Source: an uncultured Candidatus Binatia bacterium
GTDB taxonomy: Bacteria; Desulfobacterota; Binatia; Bin18
DNA: 64,000 nt
Assembly: GCA_958296235.1 (NCBI GenBank)
Contig: OY282457.1
Location: forward strand, 1 to 64,000
Reading direction: 5' to 3'
Position 1 is the first letter of the stretch. The number at the start of each line of letters is the position of its first letter. This document shows positions 52,646 through 61,024 of this stretch, one piece after another. A program made the translations under genes and the position numbers. The notes under the pieces were generated by a model, which did no database searches, had not been told where the DNA came from, and saw nothing but the letters and a program-made list of their open reading frames with translations.

Positions 52646-53003
52646 GGCCGGTCGTGTCTCAGTTTGAAATTCTCCCTCACCCCAGCCCTCTCCCAGCGGG
52701 AGAGGGGGTCTGATTCCCTCCCCCCTTGAGGGGGAGGGCCAGGGTGGGGGTGTTACGCCGGCAGCGGTGCGGGAAGATGTGCAACTGAGACACGCCCGGC
52801 CGGACCGCCCTTGCCCCTGCTTCTCCGGTAGGGCGCCTCCCGCTCTCCTGGCAGGAAAGGCGTAAACGCGCCGCCTTCATGAGGAGCGCGGCCATCCTGG
52901 CCGCGATTCGTTGCGGGCTGGAAGCCCGCACTCCTTGTTTGAGGGCTGGGGGCGGGTCTGAGCTTCCGGCAGAAAAGAGTCGGGGGATTTCAAACTGATA
53001 CAC
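52646..53003. repeat. MITE-like element with nested inverted repeats
   Basis: GGCCGG[T]CGTGTCTCAGTTT at 52646-52665 is inverted at 52782-52801 (18 of 20 match). The inner unit GTGTCTCAGTTTGAAAT (52654 on) is inverted again at about 52985-53003 (GTGTATCAGTTTGAAATC). Between them are hairpins: GGGAGAGGG-type REP at 52672-52751, GCGGCCA/TGGCCGC and TGCGGGCT/AGCCCGCA at about 52891-52930. No gene in this stretch of about 470 bases (52632-53107). Confidence 0.6.
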
Positions 53004-53107
53004 CACCCGTTAGCCTTCTTTCTTGACAAAGCGGCGCGGGCGTCTGACAATGGTTCATAGCGCGCATGAGCGCGGGTGAATAGTTTTCTCTAGGAGAGGA
53101 AGAAGCA

Positions 53108-53854
53108 GTGTGGCGGTGGGGTGGAGTGGTCCTCGGCGTCTTCCTATGTGTGCTGGTCGGCCTTTCAGCCTGTTCCCGTACCCAGTACAGATATCACGTC
53201 GTTCGGCCCGGAGAGACGCTGTCCGAGATCGGGTATGCGTACCGCATTCCGTATCGGGATCTGGCAGCGCTGAATGGGATTCGCAATCCTGACCGTATAG
53301 CGGCCGGGCAGCGCCTCCGTATGCCGCACGGAGCCAGATACCACAGGTCCAGGGCCGCAACAGCCCGGTCTTCCCGCTCCAGGTCAGAGAAAAGGCATGC
53401 CCGGTCACGCTGGAGATCGAAATCGCCTCCAGTCTCCCCGCCTATTCCCAAGGATACGGAAAAGCTCTTCAGTTGGCCGCTCAACGGCAGGTTGACCTCT
53501 CGTTTCGGGCCGCGCAAGGGGAGCTTCCACGATGGCATCGACATTGCCGCGCCAGTCGGCACCCCGGTCCGGGCGGCCGCCGCGGGGCTGGTCATCTTTA
53601 GCGATGCCTTACGCGGCTATGGCAATGTTGTTATTGTCAAACATGCGAACGGCTTTACCACTGTGTACGCCCACCATCACCGTAATCTGGTGAAAGACGG
53701 TCAAGCGGTCCAGCGGGGCGATATTGTCGGCGAGGTTGGAGAAACCGGCCGGGTGACAGGCCCAAGCTTACACTTTGAGGTCCGCAGTGGTAAAAACGCC
53801 CGCAACCCGCTCCATTATTTGCACCCGGTCCGCCACGCGACGCAGCGGAAATAA
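53108..53854 (+). CDS. LysM and M23 peptidase domain lipoprotein, NlpD/EnvC-like
   Basis: Outer-envelope lipoprotein of 248 residues. A lipobox (VGLSACSRT) ends the signal; LysM follows at about 30-73 (YHVVRPGETLSEIGYAYRIP), a basic linker, then the M23 fold: LTSRFGPRKGSFHDGIDIAA, GNVVIVKHANGFTTVYAHHH and LHFEVRSGK. The first zinc His position (usually HxGxD) is HDGID here, and HxH is YAHHH. Likely amidase activator or peptidoglycan hydrolase. GTG 53108 has GGAAGAAG upstream. Confidence 0.88.
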   Translation: MWRWGGVVLGVFLCVLVGLSACSRTQYRYHVVRPGETLSEIGYAYRIPYRDLAALNGIRNPDRIAAGQRLRMPHGARYHRSRAATARSSRSRSEKRHARSRWRSKSPPVSPPIPKDTEKLFSWPLNGRLTSRFGPRKGSFHDGIDIAAPVGTPVRAAAAGLVIFSDALRGYGNVVIVKHANGFTTVYAHHHRNLVKDGQAVQRGDIVGEVGETGRVTGPSLHFEVRSGKNARNPLHYLHPVRHATQRK

Positions 53855-53896
53855 AACCGGACGAAGACACGCAGGGCAGAGATTGAGGAGAGACGC

Positions 53897-54418
53897 ATGC
53901 TGGACTTGAAACCATTTATTCGTGAGGTCCCGGATTTTCCCCAACCGGGCATCGTCTTTAAGGACATTACGCCCTTACTCAGTAATGGGCCGGCCTGGCA
54001 GCAAGTGATAGATCAACTCGTCGCCCGGTACCGAAATAAAATTGACATCATCCTGGGGATTGAGTCGCGGGGGCTTATTGTTGGTTCGGCGCTGGCCTAT
54101 GCCTTGGGCTGTGGTCATGCCCTGGTGCGAAAACCCGGTAAGCTGCCTGCGGCAACCTTTGCGGCCAGCTATGAACTCGAATACGGAACCGACACACTGG
54201 AGATGCACCAGGATGCGTTTCCGCCGAACAGTCGCGTCTTGCTGATCGATGATCTCCTCGCCACCGGCGGCACGGCCCAGGCCGCCATTTCACTGGCGGA
54301 AAAACTCCAAGCCCACATCGTAGAAGCCGCCTTTCTGATAGAGCTGTCCTTTTTGGGTGGCCGAGAGCGTCTTGCCCCGCAGGCTGTCTTTTCCTTTATC
54401 CAGTATGACGGGGAGTGA
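53897..54418 (+). CDS. apt: Adenine phosphoribosyltransferase
   Basis: Salvages adenine to AMP using PRPP. The 173 residues contain DFPQPGIVFKDITPLLSN, the base site IESRGLIVGSALAYALG, ALVRKPGKLPAATFAASYEL and the PRPP motif VLLIDDLLATGGTAQAAISL. GAGGAGAG lies upstream of ATG 53897. Length and motifs match bacterial Apt. Confidence 0.95.
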   Translation: MLDLKPFIREVPDFPQPGIVFKDITPLLSNGPAWQQVIDQLVARYRNKIDIILGIESRGLIVGSALAYALGCGHALVRKPGKLPAATFAASYELEYGTDTLEMHQDAFPPNSRVLLIDDLLATGGTAQAAISLAEKLQAHIVEAAFLIELSFLGGRERLAPQAVFSFIQYDGE

Positions 54419-54484
54419 GGACGCTGGTCAGCAGTGATAAAAAGGTTGCCGCGCTCCTGACTGTGATTAAAGGATAAGGCATCC

Positions 54485-55351
54485 GTGGCGGCCTATTTTC
54501 TTCTCTTTGGCGTGGTGTGTTTATGGGCAACGAATTTCCCAGCCGGGAAGTTCATGCTGAGCGCGGTTGGACCCCTGACCTTAATCGCCATCCGCACGGT
54601 CGTCGGCGCGGTGCTCCTGACGCTCCTGGGCTGGAAGTCGCAGCCGGATTGGTGGGCTGAACTCCGCAAGGACCTGAGGAGTACGGCTGTGATGACGCTG
54701 ACCGGCGTGATTGGAGCCGGCACGCTTTTTTATCTTGGCCTGAAGACGACGTCTGCCTCGAATGCGGGTATTATCGCCGCCTCTACCCCGATGTGGGTCG
54801 CCCTCTTTTCCTGGGCCTTTTTGAAGGAGCAGCTTTCCCTCATCAATGTCTCGGGCATCCTGCTGTCCTTTACAGGTCTCGTTGCCATTATTTGTCAGGG
54901 CTCATTGGCTACCCTCTTTGCGCTGTCTTTGAATTGGGGAGATTTATACGTGCTGCTCGGCCAACTGAGCTGGTCGTCGTATACCGTCTATAGTCGGGTG
55001 GCCCTGGCGCAGCGTTCGGCGGCCGCGGCAACGGCGAGTTCGTATATCGCCGGGACCTTTATCCTGGTTCCGCTGTGTCTGATTGAAGCGCCATTCAGCG
55101 CTGGCTTTGATTTTTCCCCCCTGGTCCTGGTTGCCCTGGGCTATCTCTCGTTGCTGTCGCCGCTGACGAATCTCCTGTACTACCAGGCCCTGACCAGAGT
55201 GAGTCCCCATCGGGCGGCGGTGTTCATGAACCTCATTCCGATCATCGTGATGATCTCGTCAGCCATTTTTCTGGGCGAACAGATCACCCGGGTGCAGATA
55301 CTGGGGACTGCCGGCGTGATCGGTGGCGTTGTGCTGACGACAAAGCAGTGA
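54485..55351 (+). CDS. EamA/DMT family transporter
   Basis: Ten-helix drug/metabolite transporter of 288 residues with two EamA halves. Half one: LWATNFPAGKFMLSAVGPL and NAGIIAASTPMWVALFSW; half two: LLGQLSWSSYTVYSRVAL and HRAAVFMNLIPIIVMISSA. GTG 54485 has AAGGATAAGG upstream. Substrate unknown. Confidence 0.85.
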   Translation: MAAYFLLFGVVCLWATNFPAGKFMLSAVGPLTLIAIRTVVGAVLLTLLGWKSQPDWWAELRKDLRSTAVMTLTGVIGAGTLFYLGLKTTSASNAGIIAASTPMWVALFSWAFLKEQLSLINVSGILLSFTGLVAIICQGSLATLFALSLNWGDLYVLLGQLSWSSYTVYSRVALAQRSAAAATASSYIAGTFILVPLCLIEAPFSAGFDFSPLVLVALGYLSLLSPLTNLLYYQALTRVSPHRAAVFMNLIPIIVMISSAIFLGEQITRVQILGTAGVIGGVVLTTKQ

Positions 55352-55456
55352 GGCTTCATTGCGTTTCTCACCGTGGAATATGTAGATGCGCTTGCGAGAG
55401 GAGGGGCCTATCAGCTATAGGGCCAGAGGGACACCCTCTTCACGTAGGAGCACACT

Positions 55457-56128
55457 ATGCAAGAGCCTTCTCGTCCAGTTGAGGTGCGAAAGCTGCGCCG
55501 AGCGAAGCGCTCGCGAGACCATCTGATGAAGGGAACGGCGCTTCTCCTGCTGATTATCTTCGGCACGACCACCCTGCTGCGCTACTTTGGGCCGGGTTCC
55601 GTCCTGTGGCTGGCCGGGGGTATTGGGGCCTGGTTGCTCATCAGTGCTTTTACGCGCCGGCGCCCCAATGCGACTGAACGCGCAGACCAAGCTGAAGCCT
55701 CTCTTCTGGTTGGGCCCGAGCAGATGGAGGGGGCGGAATTCCTGGAACAGGCCGTGGGCGTTCTTCAGGCGCAGGGCTATGAAACGCAGCGACAGCACGT
55801 GTCGGATGACTCGGCAACCTGTCTGCTGCTGGTCAGAGGGGACGAACGGGTCTGGTGTCTGGTTGAATATGCGCCAGTGGACGAGGAGATTATTGACGCG
55901 GCCCGTGAGGCGTTGAAAAAGACGGCGTGTAATCAGGTCATGGTCCTGAGTCCGCACAAATCGTCAGCGCAGGTCCAGGTGGTCGCGTTGCAGCAGGGCG
56001 TGGTGTTGATCGACCAGGACGAGTTTCTCAGGCTGCGGTCCTTGCAGGTGAAAGGGCACCGCGTTCATGCGTTTCGCTCCGGGGCGGCGCACGAAACCCC
56101 CACCCGAATACCCCGCCGTAGACGCTGA
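55457..56128 (+). CDS. Membrane-anchored protein with degenerate Mrr-like nuclease domain
   Basis: Two N-terminal helices (about 25-60, GTALLLLIIFGTTTLL and GSVLWLAGGIGAWLLIS) are followed by a 100-residue domain: EFLEQAVGVLQAQGYETQ, WCLVEYAPVDEEIIDAAREA, QVMVLSPHKSSAQVQVVALQ and GVVLIDQDEFLRL. The order matches restriction_endonuc_2/Mrr domains, but the usual D...QxK catalytic run is replaced (LVEYA), so it is probably not a nuclease. Located 22 bases before rdgB. Confidence 0.62.
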   Translation: MQEPSRPVEVRKLRRAKRSRDHLMKGTALLLLIIFGTTTLLRYFGPGSVLWLAGGIGAWLLISAFTRRRPNATERADQAEASLLVGPEQMEGAEFLEQAVGVLQAQGYETQRQHVSDDSATCLLLVRGDERVWCLVEYAPVDEEIIDAAREALKKTACNQVMVLSPHKSSAQVQVVALQQGVVLIDQDEFLRLRSLQVKGHRVHAFRSGAAHETPTRIPRRRR

Positions 56129-56149
56129 CCTTGGCGGTCGTGTGTTGTC

Positions 56150-56692
56150 ATGCTGACTTTTATCTCCGGGAATACCCATAAGGTCCGGGAATGCGAACGT
56201 CTGCTTGGCGCTGCGCTGGCGTATGAGTCGCTGCCGCTCGACGAAATTCAGTCGATCGACGCCCTCCCGGTCGTCGAACACAAGGCCCGGCTGGCCTACG
56301 CCGCCCTCAAGCGTCCCGTCCTGGTTGAAGACACGGGCCTGGCCTTTGCCGCCTGGACTGGATTGCCCGGCGCGTTAATCAAATGGTTCCTCAGCAGTCT
56401 GGGGCCCGAGGGCCTGTGTCGGCTGATGCGGGCGGAGACGAATCGGGCGGCAACAGCCACAACGCTGCTGGGCTATTGCGACGGTGAAAGCGTGCGCACC
56501 TTTGCCGGAACGGTCCGGGGCTCCATCCCCGATTACCCACGCGGCACGGCTGGTTTTGGCTGGGATGCGATTTTTCAGCCAGAGGCGAGCGGCCTTACTT
56601 TTGCCGAAATGAGCGCTGCGGAAAAAGATCGTTTCTCTATGCGGCGCAAGGCGCTTGAGGCATTCCGGGCGTCAGGTTTGCTGGACGGCTGA
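56150..56692 (+). CDS. rdgB: Non-canonical purine NTP pyrophosphatase (RdgB/HAM1)
   Basis: Removes ITP/XTP/dITP from the nucleotide pool. The 180 residues show FISGNTHKVRECERLLG, LVEDTGLAFAAWTGLPGALI (metal site Asp), RGSIPDYPRGTAGFGWDAIF and SAAEKDRFSMRRKAL. All conserved positions are present; the C-terminus overlaps no gene. Next gene starts 13 bases later. Confidence 0.94.
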   Translation: MLTFISGNTHKVRECERLLGAALAYESLPLDEIQSIDALPVVEHKARLAYAALKRPVLVEDTGLAFAAWTGLPGALIKWFLSSLGPEGLCRLMRAETNRAATATTLLGYCDGESVRTFAGTVRGSIPDYPRGTAGFGWDAIFQPEASGLTFAEMSAAEKDRFSMRRKALEAFRASGLLDG

Positions 56693-56705
56693 GCCGTTGA
56701 CCTGC

Positions 56706-57806
56706 ATGAGTCTGACGCGCATGGTGAGCACGCGCTCCGCTGAAAACAGGCTCCTGTTCGACATCCTGCCGCGGGTGAGTCGATCATTCTATTTGAGTGT
56801 CCGTATTCTCCCCGCCGCGCTCCGCGGGTCGATCGGGCTGGCCTATTTGTTCTGCCGGGCGGCAGACACCATCGCGGATACGCGTCTCGTTCCGCGCGCG
56901 GGCCGCTTGGAGCGTCTGCTGGAGTACCGCGCCGCATTTGCAGAGCAGAATCTGGCGATCTGCCAGACTTTGGCGACCGAGCTTGCCCCGCGCCAGGACA
57001 ATCCCGCAGAGCGCGCCTTACTCTCAAGCCTCGGCCAGTGTTTCTCGTGTCTGGACAGGCTCGATCCGCAAGACCAGGCCCACATCCGGACGCTGGTCTT
57101 AACCCTGACGCAGGGGATGCAAATGGATTTGACGCTTTTCCCGGCCGAAGAGGCGGGACGGGTTGGCGCGCTTGAGACGCGGGCTGACCTGGATCGCTAC
57201 ACCTATTTTGTGGCTGGATGTGTCGGCGAATTCTGGACGAAAATATCGCTGGATCATATCGCCTCGCTGCGCCACTGGAATGCCGAGGCCATGCTTGCGC
57301 GGGCGGTGCGGTTTGGCAAAGGCTTACAACTCACCAATATCCTGCGTGACCTGGCGCAAGACCTGCGCATCGGACGCTGCTATCTCCCCCGGACCGACCT
57401 CATTGCCCTGGGGGTGGAACCGGAACAATTATGCGGCGCAGACCGGCTGGAAGCCATGCAGAAAGTCCGGCCGCTGCTGCATGAGTTGCTGGAAGTCACC
57501 CTGAGCCATTATCAAGAGGGCTGGGTCTATACCCAGGCCATCCCAAGACGCGAGTGGCAACTGCGTCTGGCCTGTGCCTGGCCGCTCCTCATCGGGGCCG
57601 CCACCGTCCGTCTCCTGCGTGCTGCGCCTGACTTGTTTGACCCGGCCGTCCGGGTGAAGCTTCCCCGTGCCCACCTTTATCGACTCCTCCTCGGCTCTAT
57701 GGTGACGGTCTGGTCAAATCGGGCGCTGACACGCCAGTACCACGCAGTCCGTTTTTCAGGCCAGGGGCCGGATTGCCCTCTGCCTGTGAAAAAAGGAACC
57801 CGATGA
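56706..57806 (+). CDS. Squalene/phytoene synthase family protein
   Basis: Head-to-head prenyl synthase of 366 residues. First Asp-rich motif FCRAADTIADT (about 61-71) and second GKGLQLTNILRDLAQDLRIG (about 203) bind diphosphate; YTYFVAGCVGEFWTKI lies between. The pattern is nearer to squalene synthase (FDFT1-like) than to HpnC/D. The substrate, likely FPP, and the product are not proven. Overlaps mug by four bases. Confidence 0.85.
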   Translation: MSLTRMVSTRSAENRLLFDILPRVSRSFYLSVRILPAALRGSIGLAYLFCRAADTIADTRLVPRAGRLERLLEYRAAFAEQNLAICQTLATELAPRQDNPAERALLSSLGQCFSCLDRLDPQDQAHIRTLVLTLTQGMQMDLTLFPAEEAGRVGALETRADLDRYTYFVAGCVGEFWTKISLDHIASLRHWNAEAMLARAVRFGKGLQLTNILRDLAQDLRIGRCYLPRTDLIALGVEPEQLCGADRLEAMQKVRPLLHELLEVTLSHYQEGWVYTQAIPRREWQLRLACAWPLLIGAATVRLLRAAPDLFDPAVRVKLPRAHLYRLLLGSMVTVWSNRALTRQYHAVRFSGQGPDCPLPVKKGTR

Positions 57807-58381
57807 AAAAAGGAACACAGAAAACCTCCGGCCGGGGCCGGCGCGGAGACGCCTGGCAGGGGCAGACCTTGCCCGACTATCTACGAAAAAACCTGGATAT
57901 CGTATTTGTGGGTCTGAATCCCGGCCTCTATTCGGCCGAAGTCGGTCATTATTTTGCCAACAAGGTCAATCGTTTCTGGGAGGCGCTGTCTGCTTCCGGT
58001 CTTGTTCCCGATCCGGTCGGGCCGGAAGATGACGCCCGACTCATGAGCTGGGGTATTGGGCTGACCGATATTGTCAAGCGTCCGACCGGGGGCATTCATG
58101 AGGTCTCGCGAGCTGAGTTTCGTCGCGGCGCAAAGGCGCTCCGCGAAAAAATCGTTCACTATGCGCCGCGTATTGTGTGCTTTAACGGTCTGACCGGCTA
58201 CCGCATCTGTTGCGGCAAGGATGCCGGGCTGGGCGACCGGGAGCATCGTTTTGGGGGCGCCCATGTGTTCGCGGCGCCGTCGACGAGCCCGCGGAATGCG
58301 CGCTACTCACTGAGCGATATTGTTGCTGCGTTGCGCGATCTTAAGGAATTCAAAGAGTCGCTCCAGGCCAAGGTTCGCTAG
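57803..58381 (+). CDS. mug: G/U mismatch-specific DNA glycosylase
   Basis: Base-excision enzyme of the MUG family, 192 residues. IVFVGLNPGLYSAEVGHYFA carries the catalytic Asn, with NKVNRFWEALSASGL, GLTDIVKRPTGGIHEVS and the late PSTSPRNARYSLSDIV (substrate wedge). ATG 57803 overlaps the synthase stop (ATGA). Ends the plus-strand run of housekeeping genes. Confidence 0.93.
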   Translation: MKKGTQKTSGRGRRGDAWQGQTLPDYLRKNLDIVFVGLNPGLYSAEVGHYFANKVNRFWEALSASGLVPDPVGPEDDARLMSWGIGLTDIVKRPTGGIHEVSRAEFRRGAKALREKIVHYAPRIVCFNGLTGYRICCGKDAGLGDREHRFGGAHVFAAPSTSPRNARYSLSDIVAALRDLKEFKESLQAKVR

Positions 58382-58401
58382 CGTAGAGTCTCACAACGAA
58401 T

Positions 58402-58737
58402 TCAGACGTCACCCCGATACGGGCGGGTCACCACCCGGGCTCCGTTATGAATAAAGAAGGAGCGGACGATATTCTCCAAATCGTGTCCAACGCGTGGGTT
58501 CGGGGTTTGGGTTTTAACGAATTTCTTGAGACGGCGAATAAAATCGACCTTCTCCCCTCTGTCTGCGAGGGCATCGGAAATAATCGTATCCGGGTCCTTT
58601 TCCTCAGACCGGCAGAAATCGGCCAATGTCTGAAGGCGGCTGTCCCACTCCTCATCGCTGAGATTGTAATAGCGATTGACGTTCTCGATCCACTTTTGGA
58701 CGCTGGGATAAGATTGCAAGTCGTTCATGGCTGCCAT
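58402..58737 (-). CDS. Small integrase SAM-like domain protein, copy B
   Basis: A 111-residue protein: WIENVNRYYNLSDEEWDSR, LADFCRSEEKDPDTIISDAL, then LENIVRSFFIHNGARVV. The helical pattern with DFC...DPDxII and VRSFxIHNG resembles the N-terminal SAM-like core-binding domain of tyrosine recombinases. There is no catalytic domain (no R...HxxR...Y). It lies after a nitroreductase gene on the same strand and is a paralogue of the protein at 59668-60012. Confidence 0.65.
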   Translation of the reverse strand: MAAMNDLQSYPSVQKWIENVNRYYNLSDEEWDSRLQTLADFCRSEEKDPDTIISDALADRGEKVDFIRRLKKFVKTQTPNPRVGHDLENIVRSFFIHNGARVVTRPYRGDV

Positions 58738-58765
58738 GTTTTTTCTCTGTTCGTCTGCCTGCAGC

Positions 58766-58792
58766 CAGCCCCTCCCGCTGGGAGAGGGGCTG
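58766..58792. repeat. REP-like inverted repeat
   Basis: CAGCCCCTCCC and its near inverse GGGAGAGGGGCTG around a short loop, between nitroreductase B and its SAM-like partner. Related to the hairpin near 52680. Confidence 0.65.
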
Positions 58793-58806
58793 GGGGGCTT
58801 GTGCCC

Positions 58807-59640
58807 CTACAGCGGAAAACCCAACATGCGGGCCAGATGCTTGAGTTCTTCAAAACGTCCGGGCTTGGGCATTGCTTCCTGGAGCAGTTTTTCTTCTTCC
58901 AATTTTTCGACCACCTCGGCATCACGCGCAAACGGCTTGCCATAGGCGCCGTCATAATAGAGCGTTTCAAAGGGCAGGCGGGGTCGTTGGCCGCCCCCAT
59001 CCGGGGATTCCGCGGGATAGCCAACTAACTGACACCAGACCGGGACCCAGCCCTCAGGAGCCTGCAGGACGGCGTGGAGGTCTGGAGTTTTCTCGGCCGA
59101 GGCAGCCATGTGCAGGCAGGTGCCGAGTCCCTCGTTGACGGCAGCCAGGACGGCGACCGCGCACGCTCCAACCGTCTCCTGCCGGGCAACCGCTTCTGCC
59201 GCCTCACGCGGGAGGCCGTGGATCAGCGAGTGAATGGCCGGCATGCCTTCGGGTGCGGTCTCGCCTTTGACAATGGCCGCATCAATCGTCTCATGCGTCC
59301 AGCCGTAGAAGGTCGGCAGCGCGCCCAGGTCTACCAGGTCATGAACCCGCGTCCGAAAAGTGTCTGCGGTAGAACCCTCCACATCGGCAAACCAGTAGAT
59401 CCAGACCGGGGCGTTGACGTGCGCCCCCTGATAGTTGTCACACGCCAGCAGGGTTTCCCGGTCTTCTTTTGACAGCTTGTCGCGTTCAACAACAATAGCG
59501 CGCCAGGGCTGGAGGTTGCCCGGACAGGTAGTCAAACGGACCACTTCGAGAATCCGCTGTATCTTCTCCTTTTCGACCTGCTCCCAGGGCTTGAAAATCC
59601 GAATGCTGCGTCGTGAACCAACCACTTCGAGAAAATCCAT
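58807..59640 (-). CDS. Nitroreductase family protein, copy B
   Basis: FMN-binding oxidoreductase of 277 residues: VVGSRRSIRIFKPWEQVEKE (FMN phosphate site), LEVVRLTTCPGNLQPWRAIV, then AAVNEGLGTCLHMAASAE and PVWCQLVGYPAES. Closely parallels the protein at 60064-60852 (copy A). F420 or NAD(P)H may be the electron donor; not shown by sequence. It has an adjacent small SAM-like gene downstream, as in copy A. Confidence 0.83.
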   Translation of the reverse strand: MDFLEVVGSRRSIRIFKPWEQVEKEKIQRILEVVRLTTCPGNLQPWRAIVVERDKLSKEDRETLLACDNYQGAHVNAPVWIYWFADVEGSTADTFRTRVHDLVDLGALPTFYGWTHETIDAAIVKGETAPEGMPAIHSLIHGLPREAAEAVARQETVGACAVAVLAAVNEGLGTCLHMAASAEKTPDLHAVLQAPEGWVPVWCQLVGYPAESPDGGGQRPRLPFETLYYDGAYGKPFARDAEVVEKLEEEKLLQEAMPKPGRFEELKHLARMLGFPL

Positions 59641-59667
59641 CGTCTCCTCCGTATTCCGTGGGCCAGC

Positions 59668-60012
59668 TTATGACAGTGGACTCGTTTGTAACAGGACGCC
59701 GTTATGGATCAAAAAGCTTCGGATATAATTCCCCATTTGCCGCTTTTCGCCCGTACCCCCTCCGATGCGAGATTCAAACTCGGTGATCCTGTCCGCGTAA
59801 AAACGCCGACCCTTGGCCCGAATTTTTTTCCCGCCCTCAACCTCGCGCAAGCACTCAGCAATGATCTGATCCGGCTCTTTGTCTACCAGGGCGCAGAAAT
59901 CCTGTAAGACCGCCACGCGTTGCAATCCCTCGTCGCGGGACACACCGGACTGGTCTTCCAGGCCCTTCAGCCAGGCCTGAACCGTTTTGGCGTTCTCTAT
60001 ATCTGGCGTCAT
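59668..60012 (-). CDS. Small integrase SAM-like domain protein, copy A
   Basis: A 114-residue paralogue of 58402-58737: VQAWLKGLEDQSGVSRDE, VLQDFCALVDKEPDQIIAE, RQMGNYIRSFLIHNGVLL. It keeps the DFC...EPDQII and IRSFLIHNG features. It is in the same frame as nitroreductase A, separated by two TAA codons in a 12-bp tandem repeat (60028-60075). Purine-rich repeat DNA just upstream may supply its ribosome-binding site. Confidence 0.65.
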   Translation of the reverse strand: MTPDIENAKTVQAWLKGLEDQSGVSRDEGLQRVAVLQDFCALVDKEPDQIIAECLREVEGGKKIRAKGRRFYADRITEFESRIGGGTGEKRQMGNYIRSFLIHNGVLLQTSPLS

Positions 60013-60027
60013 CGTGTGCGTGTCCTT

Positions 60028-60075
60028 CTCTTCTTCCGGCTCTTCTTCCGGTTATTCTTCCGGTTATTCTTCCGG
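60028..60075. repeat. 12-bp tandem repeat, four copies
   Basis: Two CTCTTCTTCCGG units then two TTATTCTTCCGG units. On the minus strand the latter two encode PEE-stop, so the repeat ends nitroreductase A and leads into the next gene in the same frame. Confidence 0.85.
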
Positions 60076-60852
60076 TAAGCCCAGCATCCGGCTCACCGCC
60101 CGGACTTCCTCTTTCCGCCACGAGAAGGGCGCCGGGTCCTGAATCATTTTCTCGGCTCGGAGCCGGGCCGCGCCTTCCTCTGTGCCCCGAAACGGCTGGC
60201 CATATTTCCCCTCATGAAACAGTTCACCCAGCGGGGGACGGGGGCGCTGGCCACCGGCTTCCCAGCTCTCTGCCGGGTAGCCGACAAACTGGACCCACAA
60301 CGAGGTCCAGGAGTCCGGCACCCCAAGCACCTGGCGGGCGGGTTCTTCGGGATAGGTACACAGCATGGTCCCGAGCCCTTCATCGACCGCTGCAAGGAGT
60401 GCCTGCGATATGGCCAGACCCGCTTCACAGCCCGTTACCTTGGCGGATAACACCGCGTCAGAACTGAACGCCTGGACGACCTGGGGGTAGGCGACTTCGT
60501 TGATGAAGGTGTGCGTCCAGCCATGACTGATATTGAGGACGCCCATATCGACTTGCTCTGCTGCTCGGGAGGGCATGTCGCGGGCAAAGGCTTTGAGGTC
60601 GCCCCACCAGTAGATATGGATGGGTGCCATTTCGATCATGCCGGCATTCACCGGCAGCGTCAGCGACGCCAGGTCGGCCTTTGAGAGGCCATCCCGCTCG
60701 ACAACGATGGCCCGCGCGAAGTCGGCGTTCCCGGCTCGGCTCGCCAAGCGCGCCGCCTCAAGAATCGTCTGCACTTTGTCCCGTTCCACCGGTCGCCACG
60801 GCAGGAAGTACCGAATTGAGCGTCTCCGACCAACAACTTCTTTGAATTCCAC
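60064..60852 (-). CDS. Nitroreductase family protein, copy A
   Basis: FMN-dependent oxidoreductase of 262 residues: VVGRRRSIRYFLPWRPVERD at the start, LEAARLASRAGNADFARAIV, VDEGLGTMLCTYPEEPARQ and LWVQFVGYPAESWEAGGQ. Sister of copy B; both end in a similar MLG(F/L)P tail. No partner pathway is visible. ATG 60852 is the likely start. Confidence 0.84.
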   Translation of the reverse strand: MEFKEVVGRRRSIRYFLPWRPVERDKVQTILEAARLASRAGNADFARAIVVERDGLSKADLASLTLPVNAGMIEMAPIHIYWWGDLKAFARDMPSRAAEQVDMGVLNISHGWTHTFINEVAYPQVVQAFSSDAVLSAKVTGCEAGLAISQALLAAVDEGLGTMLCTYPEEPARQVLGVPDSWTSLWVQFVGYPAESWEAGGQRPRPPLGELFHEGKYGQPFRGTEEGAARLRAEKMIQDPAPFSWRKEEVRAVSRMLGLPEE

Positions 60853-61024
60853 CGATCTATCCTCCGCAAGACAGGCTGCGCTGTGAGCAGCGCGTGACCG
60901 GCAGGAGTGTATAGATTTTTCTGACCTGCCGGAAGGGTAGGCGCAGGGGCTCTTCTAGTCGATCTCCCCCTGACGCTATGGTAGGATGCCTGCCATCCAG
61001 ACACGACTGCAAGGAGCAAGGTCC

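Noticed and set aside
58402-60012. Full tyrosine recombinases
   Set aside because: The small proteins lack the catalytic Arg, His and Tyr region.
60028-60075. CRISPR-like array
   Set aside because: Units are 12 bases, contiguous, without spacers; no cas genes in the window.
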